A program made the translations under genes and the position numbers. Source: Bacteroidia bacterium (GTDB taxonomy: Bacteria > Bacteroidota > Bacteroidia > Chitinophagales > Saprospiraceae). Taken from it: a stretch of DNA of 64,000 nt. The stretch is from positions 1-64,000 of the forward strand of contig JAUIKE010000023.1 of NCBI GenBank assembly GCA_030430845.1, given 5' to 3'. Positions 45,404 through 52,358 of this stretch are shown here, piece by piece (within the stretch, counting starts at the first letter, position 1; each line of letters starts with the position of its first letter). The notes below the pieces were generated by a model. That model had not been told where the DNA came from, ran no database searches, and saw only the letters and a list, made by a program, of their open reading frames with translations.

Positions 45404-45877
45404 ATGTCTGAAAAGTTGGATAAAATTGATTTAAAGATCTTAAAGATCTTACAGGAGAACAGTAAAATTACCAATCTGGACCTTTCTAAGAAGATTGGCT
45501 TGTCTCCAGCGCCTACTTTAGAGCGTGTGAAAAAACTGGAAAACAGTACTGTGATCGAAAGCTACCACGCTAAGATCAACCCTCAGGCTATTGGTTTGAA
45601 TGTGAAAACATTCGTCCTGGTTTCTCTTGCCTGGCAAAAGGAAAATGCCCTGAATAACTTTCTAGATAAAATTCGTCAGATCGAAGAAATTACAGAATGC
45701 TACATCATCACCGGTGAAGCTGATTTTCTCATAAAGATCGTTTGTAAGGATATTCCTACTTATGAGCAATTGTTGTTCAAAACGCTCTCTCAAATCGAGG
45801 AAATCGAACGCTTGAAAACACTGATGACGCTGTCTACTGTAAAGGATTCTAAGATAATGCCTTATAAATACGATTAA
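45404..45877 (+). CDS. Lrp/AsnC-family transcriptional regulator
   Basis: A 157-residue feast/famine regulator. The HTH is at residues 1-60 (LDKIDLKILKILQENSKITN, then LDLSKKIGLSPAPTLERVKKLE), and the RAM effector domain at ~65-150 (VKTFVLVSLAWQKENALNNF, then ITECYIITGEADFLIKIVCKD). It probably binds an amino acid and controls amino-acid genes; the neighbouring glutamate dehydrogenase is a plausible target. It has its own strong promoter and ends before a 15-bp palindrome. Confidence 0.93.
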   Translation: MSEKLDKIDLKILKILQENSKITNLDLSKKIGLSPAPTLERVKKLENSTVIESYHAKINPQAIGLNVKTFVLVSLAWQKENALNNFLDKIRQIEEITECYIITGEADFLIKIVCKDIPTYEQLLFKTLSQIEEIERLKTLMTLSTVKDSKIMPYKYD

Positions 45878-45882
45878 TGATT

Positions 45883-45916
45883 AACATCTATTGCGCCCAC
45901 CGGCGCAATAGATGTT
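45883..45916 (+). terminator. 15-bp hairpin after the lrp-type gene
   Basis: Stem 45883-45897 with 45902-45916, 4-nt loop, perfect. It begins 6 nt after the stop codon at 45877. Only three T residues follow. Confidence 0.7.
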
Positions 45917-45931
45917 TCATAGTGTTTTACC

Positions 45932-46720
45932 TTGAAGCAAACCTTTCTCTGGCGAATTTTCCCACCAAATAAAACGGCTGTCTCTTACTTGCTCGGCACC
46001 ATGCACGTCAAGGATGCCCGCGTTTTTGTTCGGCAACACCATATATTGGAGTTGATCCGGGAGGTAGAGCTGTATGAAGCGGAAACGGACCTTCGGGACC
46101 TGCAACAGCAAAGCGATTTTCTGAGTATGCTGATGCCGGATGGCCGGCAACTGAAAGACTTTTTTACCGAAAAGCAGTACACAAAAATGCGCCGGATCCT
46201 CAAAAAGGCTTTTGGCGTGGATGTGCAGCAGTTTGCCCGCTTCCGCCCGTTCTTCATCAGTAGCATGATCGATGAGGCCATCCTGTCGAAGGATATGCCT
46301 TATTCACTGGATGAATCCCTCTGGCGATATGCCGAAGAGTCGGGCAAGCAATTGACCGGGGTCGAGTCCTATGAGCACCAGCTGAACATCATGAAAAAAA
46401 TGCCCATCGAACTCCAGGCCCGGCAACTGATGAGCCTTTCCAAAAATGTGACGGCCCACCGCCGCGAGATCCTGAAACTGACGGAATACTACATCGAGGG
46501 AAACATTTCCCAATTGCATCGATCCGCTCGCAGAGGCATGGGCGACTTGCGCAAGCTCCTGCTCTGGGAGCGCAATGTTCGCATGGCCGATCGTATCCAT
46601 GAATTGAGCCAGGAACAGGCTTGCTTCTGTGCCGTCGGCGCCGGACATCTATGGGGAAAAAAAGGAATATTGAAGTTGTTGAAAGATAAAGGCAGTGAGG
46701 TGAAGCCCTTGCCCTGGTAA
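45932..46720 (+). CDS. TraB/GumN family protein
   Basis: A 262-residue protein with the TraB/GumN pattern. The first GX2H motif is SYLLGTMHVKDARVF near residues 18-32, and the second is CAVGAGHLWGKKGILKLLK near 232-250. ETDLR-type acidic residues lie between. These enzymes are metal-dependent peptidase-like (Tiki-related) proteins with unclear substrate. The start is TTG at 45932, since no ATG precedes the first motif. There is no signal peptide, so the cellular site is uncertain. Confidence 0.8.
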   Translation: MKQTFLWRIFPPNKTAVSYLLGTMHVKDARVFVRQHHILELIREVELYEAETDLRDLQQQSDFLSMLMPDGRQLKDFFTEKQYTKMRRILKKAFGVDVQQFARFRPFFISSMIDEAILSKDMPYSLDESLWRYAEESGKQLTGVESYEHQLNIMKKMPIELQARQLMSLSKNVTAHRREILKLTEYYIEGNISQLHRSARRGMGDLRKLLLWERNVRMADRIHELSQEQACFCAVGAGHLWGKKGILKLLKDKGSEVKPLPW

Positions 46721-46811
46721 GGGGTTGAGTGAAAAGGCCTTTTGCCTTTTCACTCAACCAATTTTCTTTTATGAGGTGGGTAAAAATGAGGAACGAGTTT
46801 TTACACAACCC
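46721..46811. repeat. Dispersed repeat and hairpin, second copy of the post-valS element
   Basis: A perfect 15-bp hairpin (46723-46737 with 46745-46759) is followed by a 37-nt block (46775-46811) that differs by one base from 7394-7430. Both places sit right after a gene end and start with GGGGTTG, so this is a two-copy dispersed repeat with likely terminator activity between convergent genes. Confidence 0.75.
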
Positions 46812-47342
46812 TTAAGGATAGAGTTCTTCTTTTTTAAACGGAATCAACGCCAGCACCACCGCAGGCACATAAAACCGAAGGCGATCCATCACCCCTTCTG
46901 TCAATAAGCCTGCCGAGCCCATCGTTTGTTTAGAATTATCCACTCCAAAAACAATATCATCGGCATGCCCCAGTTCGTAGCCTTGATTGACCAGCTCGAC
47001 CACTTTGGGAGGCAGATAAAAACCGGCCGTCCGGGCCTTTCCGATGCGATGGCGATCTAAAACCACTACCCAGGCCATGACCTCCATCTCGCGACCTATT
47101 TTGAGGTTGCCTCCTTCTATACCTACCCAGAAATCGGCATCCGGCACCTCTTTCCGAGCGTTATTGGCCCGATTATAAGCCCCGTCATAAGTCTCTTCCT
47201 GCCCAATGGGCTGATCACTGACTCCGGAAGGCACCGATACATCTTCTACCTGGAATTCCTGATCTGGAAACATCTCCTGAAAGCCCTGCAGGGCAGCCTG
47301 TATTTTAACTGGATTAGCGGACGCTACGATGATTTTTTTCAT
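46812..47342 (-). CDS. yjjX: Inosine/xanthosine triphosphatase (non-canonical purine NTPase)
   Basis: A 176-residue YjjX/DUF84-type enzyme that hydrolyses ITP and XTP to keep deaminated purines out of nucleic acids. Key sequences are KIIVASANPVKIQAALQGF at the N-terminus, SGVSDQPIGQEETYDGAYNRA at ~40-60, DFWVGIEGGN (metal-binding Glu) and DDIVFGVDNSKQTMGSAG near the C-terminus. Cytosolic. Convergent with the TraB-like gene. Confidence 0.92.
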   Translation of the reverse strand: MKKIIVASANPVKIQAALQGFQEMFPDQEFQVEDVSVPSGVSDQPIGQEETYDGAYNRANNARKEVPDADFWVGIEGGNLKIGREMEVMAWVVVLDRHRIGKARTAGFYLPPKVVELVNQGYELGHADDIVFGVDNSKQTMGSAGLLTEGVMDRLRFYVPAVVLALIPFKKEELYP

Positions 47343-47409
47343 GGAGGCGAATATAGTAAATTGTTGTGGGTTTTGGGTTCCGGGTTTTGAGTATTATTGA
47401 GGAATACAA

Positions 47410-47567
47410 CCAGTGTTCCCAGCGTCCCCAGTGTCAAAAAAAAACCAGTGTTCCCAGTGTCCCCAGTGTCAAAAAAAAACCAGTGTTCCCAGTGTTCCCA
47501 GTGTCAAAAAAAAACCAGTGTTCCCAGTGTTCCCAGTGTCAAAAAAACCAGTGTCCCCAGTGTCAAA
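47410..47567. repeat. 35-bp minisatellite, 4.5 copies
   Basis: Units at 47410-47444, 47445-47479, 47480-47514 and 47515-47547 plus a half unit to 47567. Each consists of CCAGTGTTCCCAGTGT, a variable Y, CCCAGTGTC and an A7-A9 run. Inside each unit a ~10-bp motif (CAGTGTYCCC) repeats again. The stop codon of the lipid kinase (47563-47565) is formed by the last half unit. No spacers of different sequence, so not a CRISPR array. Confidence 0.92.
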
Positions 47568-48477
47568 CATTCCCCACTACCTTCAATTGCTCCGCCAACA
47601 CAGAAAACTTCGCTGGCACAAACCCCAAAAACTCCCCATCCACCTCCAAAGGAATCTCTTCCTTCAGCGAAAACACCTGAATACTCGCCGCCCTGAAATG
47701 CCGAGCCTTAGGATGCTCATAGATCTTGCCATTGTACAAATAATGCAAGCTCATCAACACCTCCCCAAAGCCCATTTTTTCAATCACCGTAATATCAAAC
47801 AAGCCATCCTGCGCATTCGCCTCCGGCACGAGCCGCATCCCGCCACCGCTGTACGCACATATACCCACGTTCAGACAAAAAATATCCTCCCGATAAGTCT
47901 GCCCATTCACCGAAAACGCAAAAGGCGGATTGGAATACTTACGCAGAGACTTAAGTACACTCCACAGATAAAACAAATGCCCCAGCCTTCCCTTCACCCT
48001 ACTTTTATCAGTCCGTTGAACCACAAAGGCATCAAAGGCCAGCCCGGCAATGTTGATGAAGTAGCGGCTTTGCTGATGCTGGAATACGACCTTCCCGACA
48101 TCATGATGTAATACTTGAGGATCTTTTAAAAGTTGAACCGCCTGACGATAATCCGCCGGAATACCATGATACTTGACCCAATCAGAAGCCGTGCCGATCG
48201 GAATGCAGCCCAGGCTAAACTCGCTGAGTCGAACTGTCTGTTGCTGGCACAGACCATTAACCACCTCATTCAGCGTACCGTCTCCGCCGACCACAGCGAA
48301 TTGTCTGTGCCCCTGCTCCGCCAATTCCCGAGCCAGTTGAATAGCATGCCCTCTTTTTTCGGTAAAATAAGGATCATAGGAAAGCCCTTCCTGATCAAGA
48401 GCTGATTGGATTCGAGGCCACCATTTTAGAGCTTTGCCGCCTCCGGAGGTAGGGTTGATGATGAGTGTCCAGTGCAT
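47563..48477 (-). CDS. Diacylglycerol kinase family lipid kinase (YegS/DgkB type)
   Basis: A 304-residue ATP-dependent lipid kinase. The N-terminal HWTLIINPTSGGGKAL (NPxSG nucleotide loop) and FAVVGGDGTLNEVVNGL (GGDGT, catalytic) are both clear, followed by LGCIPIGTASDWVK. The C-terminal domain has IEVDGE-like PLEVDGEFLG. It phosphorylates diacylglycerol or a related lipid at the membrane. ATG 48477 is chosen because it begins the conserved domain; the open frame upstream runs into a palindrome. Its last codons lie against the 35-bp repeat. Confidence 0.9.
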   Translation of the reverse strand: MHWTLIINPTSGGGKALKWWPRIQSALDQEGLSYDPYFTEKRGHAIQLARELAEQGHRQFAVVGGDGTLNEVVNGLCQQQTVRLSEFSLGCIPIGTASDWVKYHGIPADYRQAVQLLKDPQVLHHDVGKVVFQHQQSRYFINIAGLAFDAFVVQRTDKSRVKGRLGHLFYLWSVLKSLRKYSNPPFAFSVNGQTYREDIFCLNVGICAYSGGGMRLVPEANAQDGLFDITVIEKMGFGEVLMSLHYLYNGKIYEHPKARHFRAASIQVFSLKEEIPLEVDGEFLGFVPAKFSVLAEQLKVVGNV

Positions 48478-48486
48478 TGGTAAATA

Positions 48487-48535
48487 AAAATAATAAAAAA
48501 TGGGATCGCCTGGCGATCCCATTTTTTATTATTTT
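48487..48535. terminator. 24-bp palindromic hairpin before the lipid-kinase gene
   Basis: Stem 48487-48510 with 48512-48535 and a 1-nt centre (in practice a 3-nt loop). The tip is TGGGATCGCC, with AT-rich base arms. For the minus strand it directly follows the truncated GH88 gene, whose stop codon it includes. Confidence 0.85.
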
Positions 48536-48785
48536 ATTGAATGCCTGTCTTAGCATCGTTGAGGTAATCCTTGTCTTTCGTCGCCAGCCAGGCCTGCGTG
48601 ATGCCCGTGTAGAAGGCCCCGTTGGTCCAGTCGTTGAGCGCATGCTTGGTATGAGCGAGCTGCCACTGCATGGCCGCTTTCATGGATTGCTGGATGGATT
48701 TTTTGGAGAAGGGGGTGGATTGGGCGGGGAGGTAGGTGCTTACAAGCAGAGTTAGGATCAAGCTGAGTGTGATGGTTGGTTTCAT
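48534..48785 (-). pseudogene. 5' fragment of a GH88/GH105-type glycoside hydrolase gene
   Basis: An 83-residue product with an intact signal peptide (MKPTITLSLILTLLVSTYLP, AQS cleavage). It then has MKAAMQWQLAHTKHALNDWT and NGAFYTGITQAWLATKD, the first helices of unsaturated rhamnogalacturonyl/glucuronyl hydrolases (normally ~370-400 residues). The frame stops right at the palindrome at 48487-48535, and nothing of the remaining ~300 residues, including the catalytic Asp residues further on, is present. It is a truncated gene and probably not functional. Confidence 0.65.
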
Positions 48786-49134
48786 GAATTTGAGATTTGA
48801 GGTGGTTTGTAGTGAGGGGGTAAAGATAGGGAATTTGGGAAATATTGGAGGGCATGCTTTAGCTTGCCTGGGGTTAAACCAGTGGCAATTGCAGGGGTAA
48901 AAAATACATAAAGGATAGTTTGGTTACTAGTTATACCTACTGCTATTGATATTTTTTTAGACCGAGTATCTAGAACCAATCACTTCTACCTTTAGGGCCA
49001 AGCTACAAGGCTAATGGGGGGACATCCTGTTATATTTTGTAGAATAATGGTTTCCCGCTGTTCGCATAGGCATTTGGGAAGATGATGCTTTAAATTTAAA
49101 ATTTTCTTATTTTTCTTTCAAAAACCCTGGGCAT
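48786..49134. other. Intergenic region, no gene seen
   Basis: About 350 bases. It contains one short REP-like piece (GCATGCTTTAGCTTGCC near 48852) related to the cluster at 34600, and AT-rich sequence from 49030 on, where base composition shifts toward the low-GC accessory region. Confidence 0.5.
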
Positions 49135-50301
49135 ATGAATGAAGAACATTTGGCGATACTTAAAAAGGGGGTGAAGGAGTGGAATAAATGGAGAGAAGAA
49201 CAAAAATATCTTCGGCCAAACTTACAAGAAGCTATATTACCTAGTTTTGACTTATCTGATTTTAATTTAAGTTGGTGTAACCTAAATGGAGCTTTACTAA
49301 ATAAAGCTAATTTAAGATACGCTAATTTAACAGGAGCTCTTTTATTTGGCGCACAAATGAATGAGGCCGACTTAACGGACGCTAAGCTTTATTCGGGGGA
49401 CCTCAGAAATGCTTATCTTAATGATGCAATTTTGAGACAAGCTAAATTGAGTGAGGCTGATTTGAGTCATGCAAAACTTAGAAATGCACGGGTTGAAAAT
49501 GCAATTTTGTATGCTGTCAATTTGTATTACTCAAATTTCCAAGATGCAACACTACAAGGATCGAATCTTAGGTTTGCGAATCTTACAAAAACTATTTTAA
49601 GAAATACGAATCTAACAGATTGCGTGCTAGATGAAACTATTATTGGCCTTAATGATTTGAGTAATTGCAAAGGACTTGATACTGTTAAAGTTAAAGGTCC
49701 ATGCGTCATTGATTTTGAAACACTTAGAGCCTCCAAAAATATTCCTGAAGACTTCCTATTCAGAATAGGCTTACCTAGAGACTATTTGAATTATCTTCCG
49801 GCCTTGATCAGTCAAAATCCCATCCAATTATCTCATTCTGTTTTCCTCTCTCACTCTTCAGAAGATAGGGAGTTCGCAGATAAACTCTATAAGTACTTAA
49901 CTTCTAATGGTGTACGGGTTTGGTATGATCAAAGAAAAATTAAACCGGGCGACAAAATTGGGAAGCATGTGGAAAAAGCGATCAACCTATATGATAGGAT
50001 GATCATTGTCTGTTCTGAGAACTCCCTCATGAAAACCCTTTGGGTGAAAAAGGAACTGGAGGAAGCTTACCGAAAGGAGCTAAAGCTGCTGAGAAAACAT
50101 AAAAAGAAAATTGAAACCATCATCCCCATCCGAATAGATGACTATGTGATGGACGAGACCAAAAATGAAGATTTTCTCAGATTGCGTGGGTACCATATCG
50201 GTGATTTTACAGACTGGCAGAATGAGGAGAGCTTCAAAATAAATGTTTTTTTATTAATGGAGGCTTTGAATAAAAATCGAGAGCCGTTTATTGAGCTGTA
50301 G
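49135..50301 (+). CDS. Pentapeptide-repeat protein with C-terminal TIR domain
   Basis: A 388-residue protein. Residues 1-30 form a helical lead (NEEHLAILKKGVKEWNKWRE). About 20 pentapeptide repeats (A(D/N)LxxA type, e.g. ANLRYANLTGALLFGAQ) span ~35-195, building a right-handed beta-helix. Residues ~235-385 form a TIR domain: HSVFLSHSSEDREFADKLY (box 1), GVRVWYDQRKIKPGDKI (box 2) and LWVKKELEEAY, with the Glu expected of NAD-cleaving TIR enzymes. It is probably a sensor/effector whose TIR cleaves NAD+ or makes a signal nucleotide. A defence role is inferred from family and context. Confidence 0.9.
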   Translation: MNEEHLAILKKGVKEWNKWREEQKYLRPNLQEAILPSFDLSDFNLSWCNLNGALLNKANLRYANLTGALLFGAQMNEADLTDAKLYSGDLRNAYLNDAILRQAKLSEADLSHAKLRNARVENAILYAVNLYYSNFQDATLQGSNLRFANLTKTILRNTNLTDCVLDETIIGLNDLSNCKGLDTVKVKGPCVIDFETLRASKNIPEDFLFRIGLPRDYLNYLPALISQNPIQLSHSVFLSHSSEDREFADKLYKYLTSNGVRVWYDQRKIKPGDKIGKHVEKAINLYDRMIIVCSENSLMKTLWVKKELEEAYRKELKLLRKHKKKIETIIPIRIDDYVMDETKNEDFLRLRGYHIGDFTDWQNEESFKINVFLLMEALNKNREPFIEL

Positions 50302-50460
50302 GTTTTTCTTATCTTTCTTTTCAAAAACCCCGGGATATGAATGAAGAGCATTTGGTAAAATTAAAAGAGCGGGTGGAAGAATGAAATAATTGACGAAATC
50401 GAAATCCCTGTATTTACCTATGCCTTGAAGCGGCCAAATCTATTTAACAAGGCTGTAAGG
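50302..50460 (+). pseudogene. Decayed copy of the pentapeptide/TIR gene's 5' end
   Basis: The 5' leader and the first codons of the preceding gene recur here. TTTCAAAAACCC before the start is repeated, then ATGAATGAAGAGCATTTG (50338 on) gives MNEEHLVKLKERVEE. A stop follows where the intact gene has WNKW; read through, the frame gives NN, stop, RNRNP, like the WNxWR lead of the family. So it is an independent, decayed family member cut off after about 35 codons. Confidence 0.65.
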
Positions 50461-50486
50461 TCTTCAGTTATTTACAAAAATAAATC

Positions 50487-51053
50487 ATGAAAATTTTAAT
50501 AGTTATTCTTTCCTTAATTTGCTCTTTTTCGAATCATTTGTTTGCTCAGAAATATGAAAAAGATTACATAAATCTTATCCACCAACATTTTGGGGGACAA
50601 AAAGAAGTAACTGTTAAAGGAGGAAGAATAGATATTTTAACTGACCAATATGCTATAGAAATAGATTTTGCTAATAAGTGGAAGGAATCTATTGGCCAAT
50701 CCTTATGGTACGCCTTACAAAAAACTAAAAAACCAGGTATCGTACTTATACTTAGAGATCAATCGGAGTATACCTACTTTTTACAATTAAATTCTGCATT
50801 AAGCTTTGGTGGGTTACAAGGTAAAATTAAGGTTTGGTTATGGCCTATTGATTTCAACTTGGACTATCAAGCGCAACAAAAATTCGGTAAATCAAGCACA
50901 GATACTGATAATAATATCAATCGAGCCCCAAATTATTGGTTAACGTTTAGTACTAATAAAAGACATAATTCAGAATGTAGATATTTTGAAGGCTCAAAAG
51001 GTAGATTCTGTCATAGTTATGAAGGGATTCCTTGTGGGATTTGTGGAGGTTAG
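50487..51053 (+). CDS. Secreted PD-(D/E)XK-like protein with Cys/His C-terminal tail
   Basis: A 188-residue protein with a signal peptide (MKILIVILSLICSFSNHLFA). Residues ~30-110 hold GGRIDILTDQYAIEIDFANKW followed by SIGQSLWYALQKTKKPGIVL. This matches the restriction-endonuclease-like core of small exported nuclease-like proteins (Asp, then Glu-x-Asp in place of Glu-x-Lys, then the Gln-helix). The C-terminal ~35 residues have NKRHNSECRYFEGS, then FCHSYEGIPCGICGG with four Cys and two His, a likely small zinc site. Activity is uncertain because of the Lys change. No partner gene is apparent. Confidence 0.6.
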   Translation: MKILIVILSLICSFSNHLFAQKYEKDYINLIHQHFGGQKEVTVKGGRIDILTDQYAIEIDFANKWKESIGQSLWYALQKTKKPGIVLILRDQSEYTYFLQLNSALSFGGLQGKIKVWLWPIDFNLDYQAQQKFGKSSTDTDNNINRAPNYWLTFSTNKRHNSECRYFEGSKGRFCHSYEGIPCGICGG

Positions 51054-51193
51054 ATACAATTTTTTAATTGACCTCAGCAAAATATTATTTTTCCGGTTAT
51101 TTCTGTTAAAAGAAAATATATATATGACCTATTTCATTGAGGTATTTATAGTGGATTAGAGTTTGAAATATGGAGTTCCTCACATAGTAGATT

Positions 51194-51931
51194 ATGACGA
51201 AACCGGAAATTCTCCAAAGCATGTTGTGGAGAATACAGGTAGATAAATTTCCAGATTCACAGATTAGAGAACTAGAAAAAATGAATATTCTTAATTTAAG
51301 CCCAGTAGAAATTGATTTAATTATATCGATGCTTGGAAGTCGAAAGGTAAGCTGGAAAAACTTGCCTAATCAAATTCAAAGAATTGATGCTATTTTAGGG
51401 CACCTTTCTCTTCCTTCCATTTATTTAACCCGAAGGCAGAAAGATCTTATTATAGGGTGCCTTAGGGAATATTTTATTTATCCTAATCAAGATTTGTTAA
51501 ATCTAACCGAATTTGAAATTTTAATTTCACGGGATGCTCTACATGACAAATTAGCTAAATTAGATATTGGGATCGTTATTATGAATAAGCTCAAAAAACA
51601 AACAGAAAAGCCTTTTAAAACTTTTGGGGAAGTTATCCATAAAATTGATCAAATAATTCATTCAAAAAAGATTTATTATTCTCAAAATCAGGATGGAAAA
51701 ATATATAAGCTTGCTATTGAAGTAAAGAATAATGAAGGCGTAAGGATTGATCTGGAGGGGACTAATCTTGAATATTTTAGAATTGAAAAGTTTGATATGC
51801 GTTCATATTCTAAATACTCAGCCCCTATGACTGTTTTAGAGGCCTTTGAAACTTACTTTCAAAATAAGGATCCAAATGAAACCCAAGAAAGGGTTATAAA
51901 AATATTAAAAGAGATAATTCGATACAATTAA
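51194..51931 (+). CDS. Hypothetical protein, no recognised family
   Basis: A 245-residue soluble, Lys/Ile-rich protein (low-GC codons). It is mostly helical up to ~140 (SPVEIDLIISMLGSRKVSWK, LTRRQKDLIIGCLREYF), then beta-strands (KIYKLAIEVKNNEGVRIDLE). No signal or membrane segment. It is the last chromosomal gene before the integrated element and shares the AT-rich composition of its left neighbours. Function cannot be assigned. Confidence 0.55.
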   Translation: MTKPEILQSMLWRIQVDKFPDSQIRELEKMNILNLSPVEIDLIISMLGSRKVSWKNLPNQIQRIDAILGHLSLPSIYLTRRQKDLIIGCLREYFIYPNQDLLNLTEFEILISRDALHDKLAKLDIGIVIMNKLKKQTEKPFKTFGEVIHKIDQIIHSKKIYYSQNQDGKIYKLAIEVKNNEGVRIDLEGTNLEYFRIEKFDMRSYSKYSAPMTVLEAFETYFQNKDPNETQERVIKILKEIIRYN

Positions 51932-52141
51932 TTAGAGTTTCCCATAATCTTATTCTCTTTTCTGATAAAAATTTCCAGTGGAGCAAAAATGATACGATTA
52001 ACTTCTAAATTAAATTGCTGTCTTTTTTTTCGGGAGAATTATAGTAGCATTTAAATTAGCCAATTTTACCAGACTAGATCCTGTTGGATTCTTCCCAAAC
52101 ACCCCAATCACAAGATTAACTATAGAACCAGCCCAAAACAA

Positions 52142-52178
52142 AAAAAGCCGACTCATCTTCCCGACAAGTCAGCTTTTT
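52142..52178 (-). terminator. Terminator left outside the element (original tRNA-Ser terminator)
   Basis: Stem 52142-52153 with 52167-52178 with one mismatch; read on the minus strand it ends in a T-run. It sits 3 nt from the attachment repeat, just as the element's own terminator (62848-62892) does at the other end. Before integration it would have followed the tRNA gene. Confidence 0.7.
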
Positions 52179-52181
52179 ATC

Positions 52182-52196
52182 CAGCGGAGGAGGAGG
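52182..52196. other. Attachment repeat, left (chromosomal side)
   Basis: CAGCGGAGGAGGAGG, identical to 62893-62907. Here it is followed by non-tRNA sequence, so it is the 3'-terminal tRNA fragment displaced by integration. Confidence 0.85.
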
Positions 52197-52358
52197 CTCC
52201 AGAATGGTGAAATAGTATGAATAAGTGAAAATACACTATGTGTTGATAGCCAATTTATTACGATTGGTTTTATTCTCTCCTGTATTTTAGTGAAACTTAT
52301 TTGGTTATACTTCTGTCCTTTTATTTGTCAACTCCAAATAATAAATTGAGCCAAATCA

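Larger units (their letters stand above)
51932..52358. other. Intergenic region holding the chromosome/element junction
   Basis: No gene is seen. It contains the original terminator of the tRNA-Ser (52142-52178), the left attachment repeat (52182-52196) and the leader of the integrase gene. A weak promoter-like pair, TTTG at 52300 and TTTATTTG at 52320, precedes the integrase. Confidence 0.6.

Noticed and set aside
47410-47567. Possible CRISPR array
   Set aside because: The repeat units are directly contiguous and nearly identical; there are no unique spacers and no cas genes.
47366-48111. Overlapping open frames through the minisatellite
   Set aside because: They encode repetitive PSVPSVKKK-like strings and then run antisense to the lipid-kinase gene.
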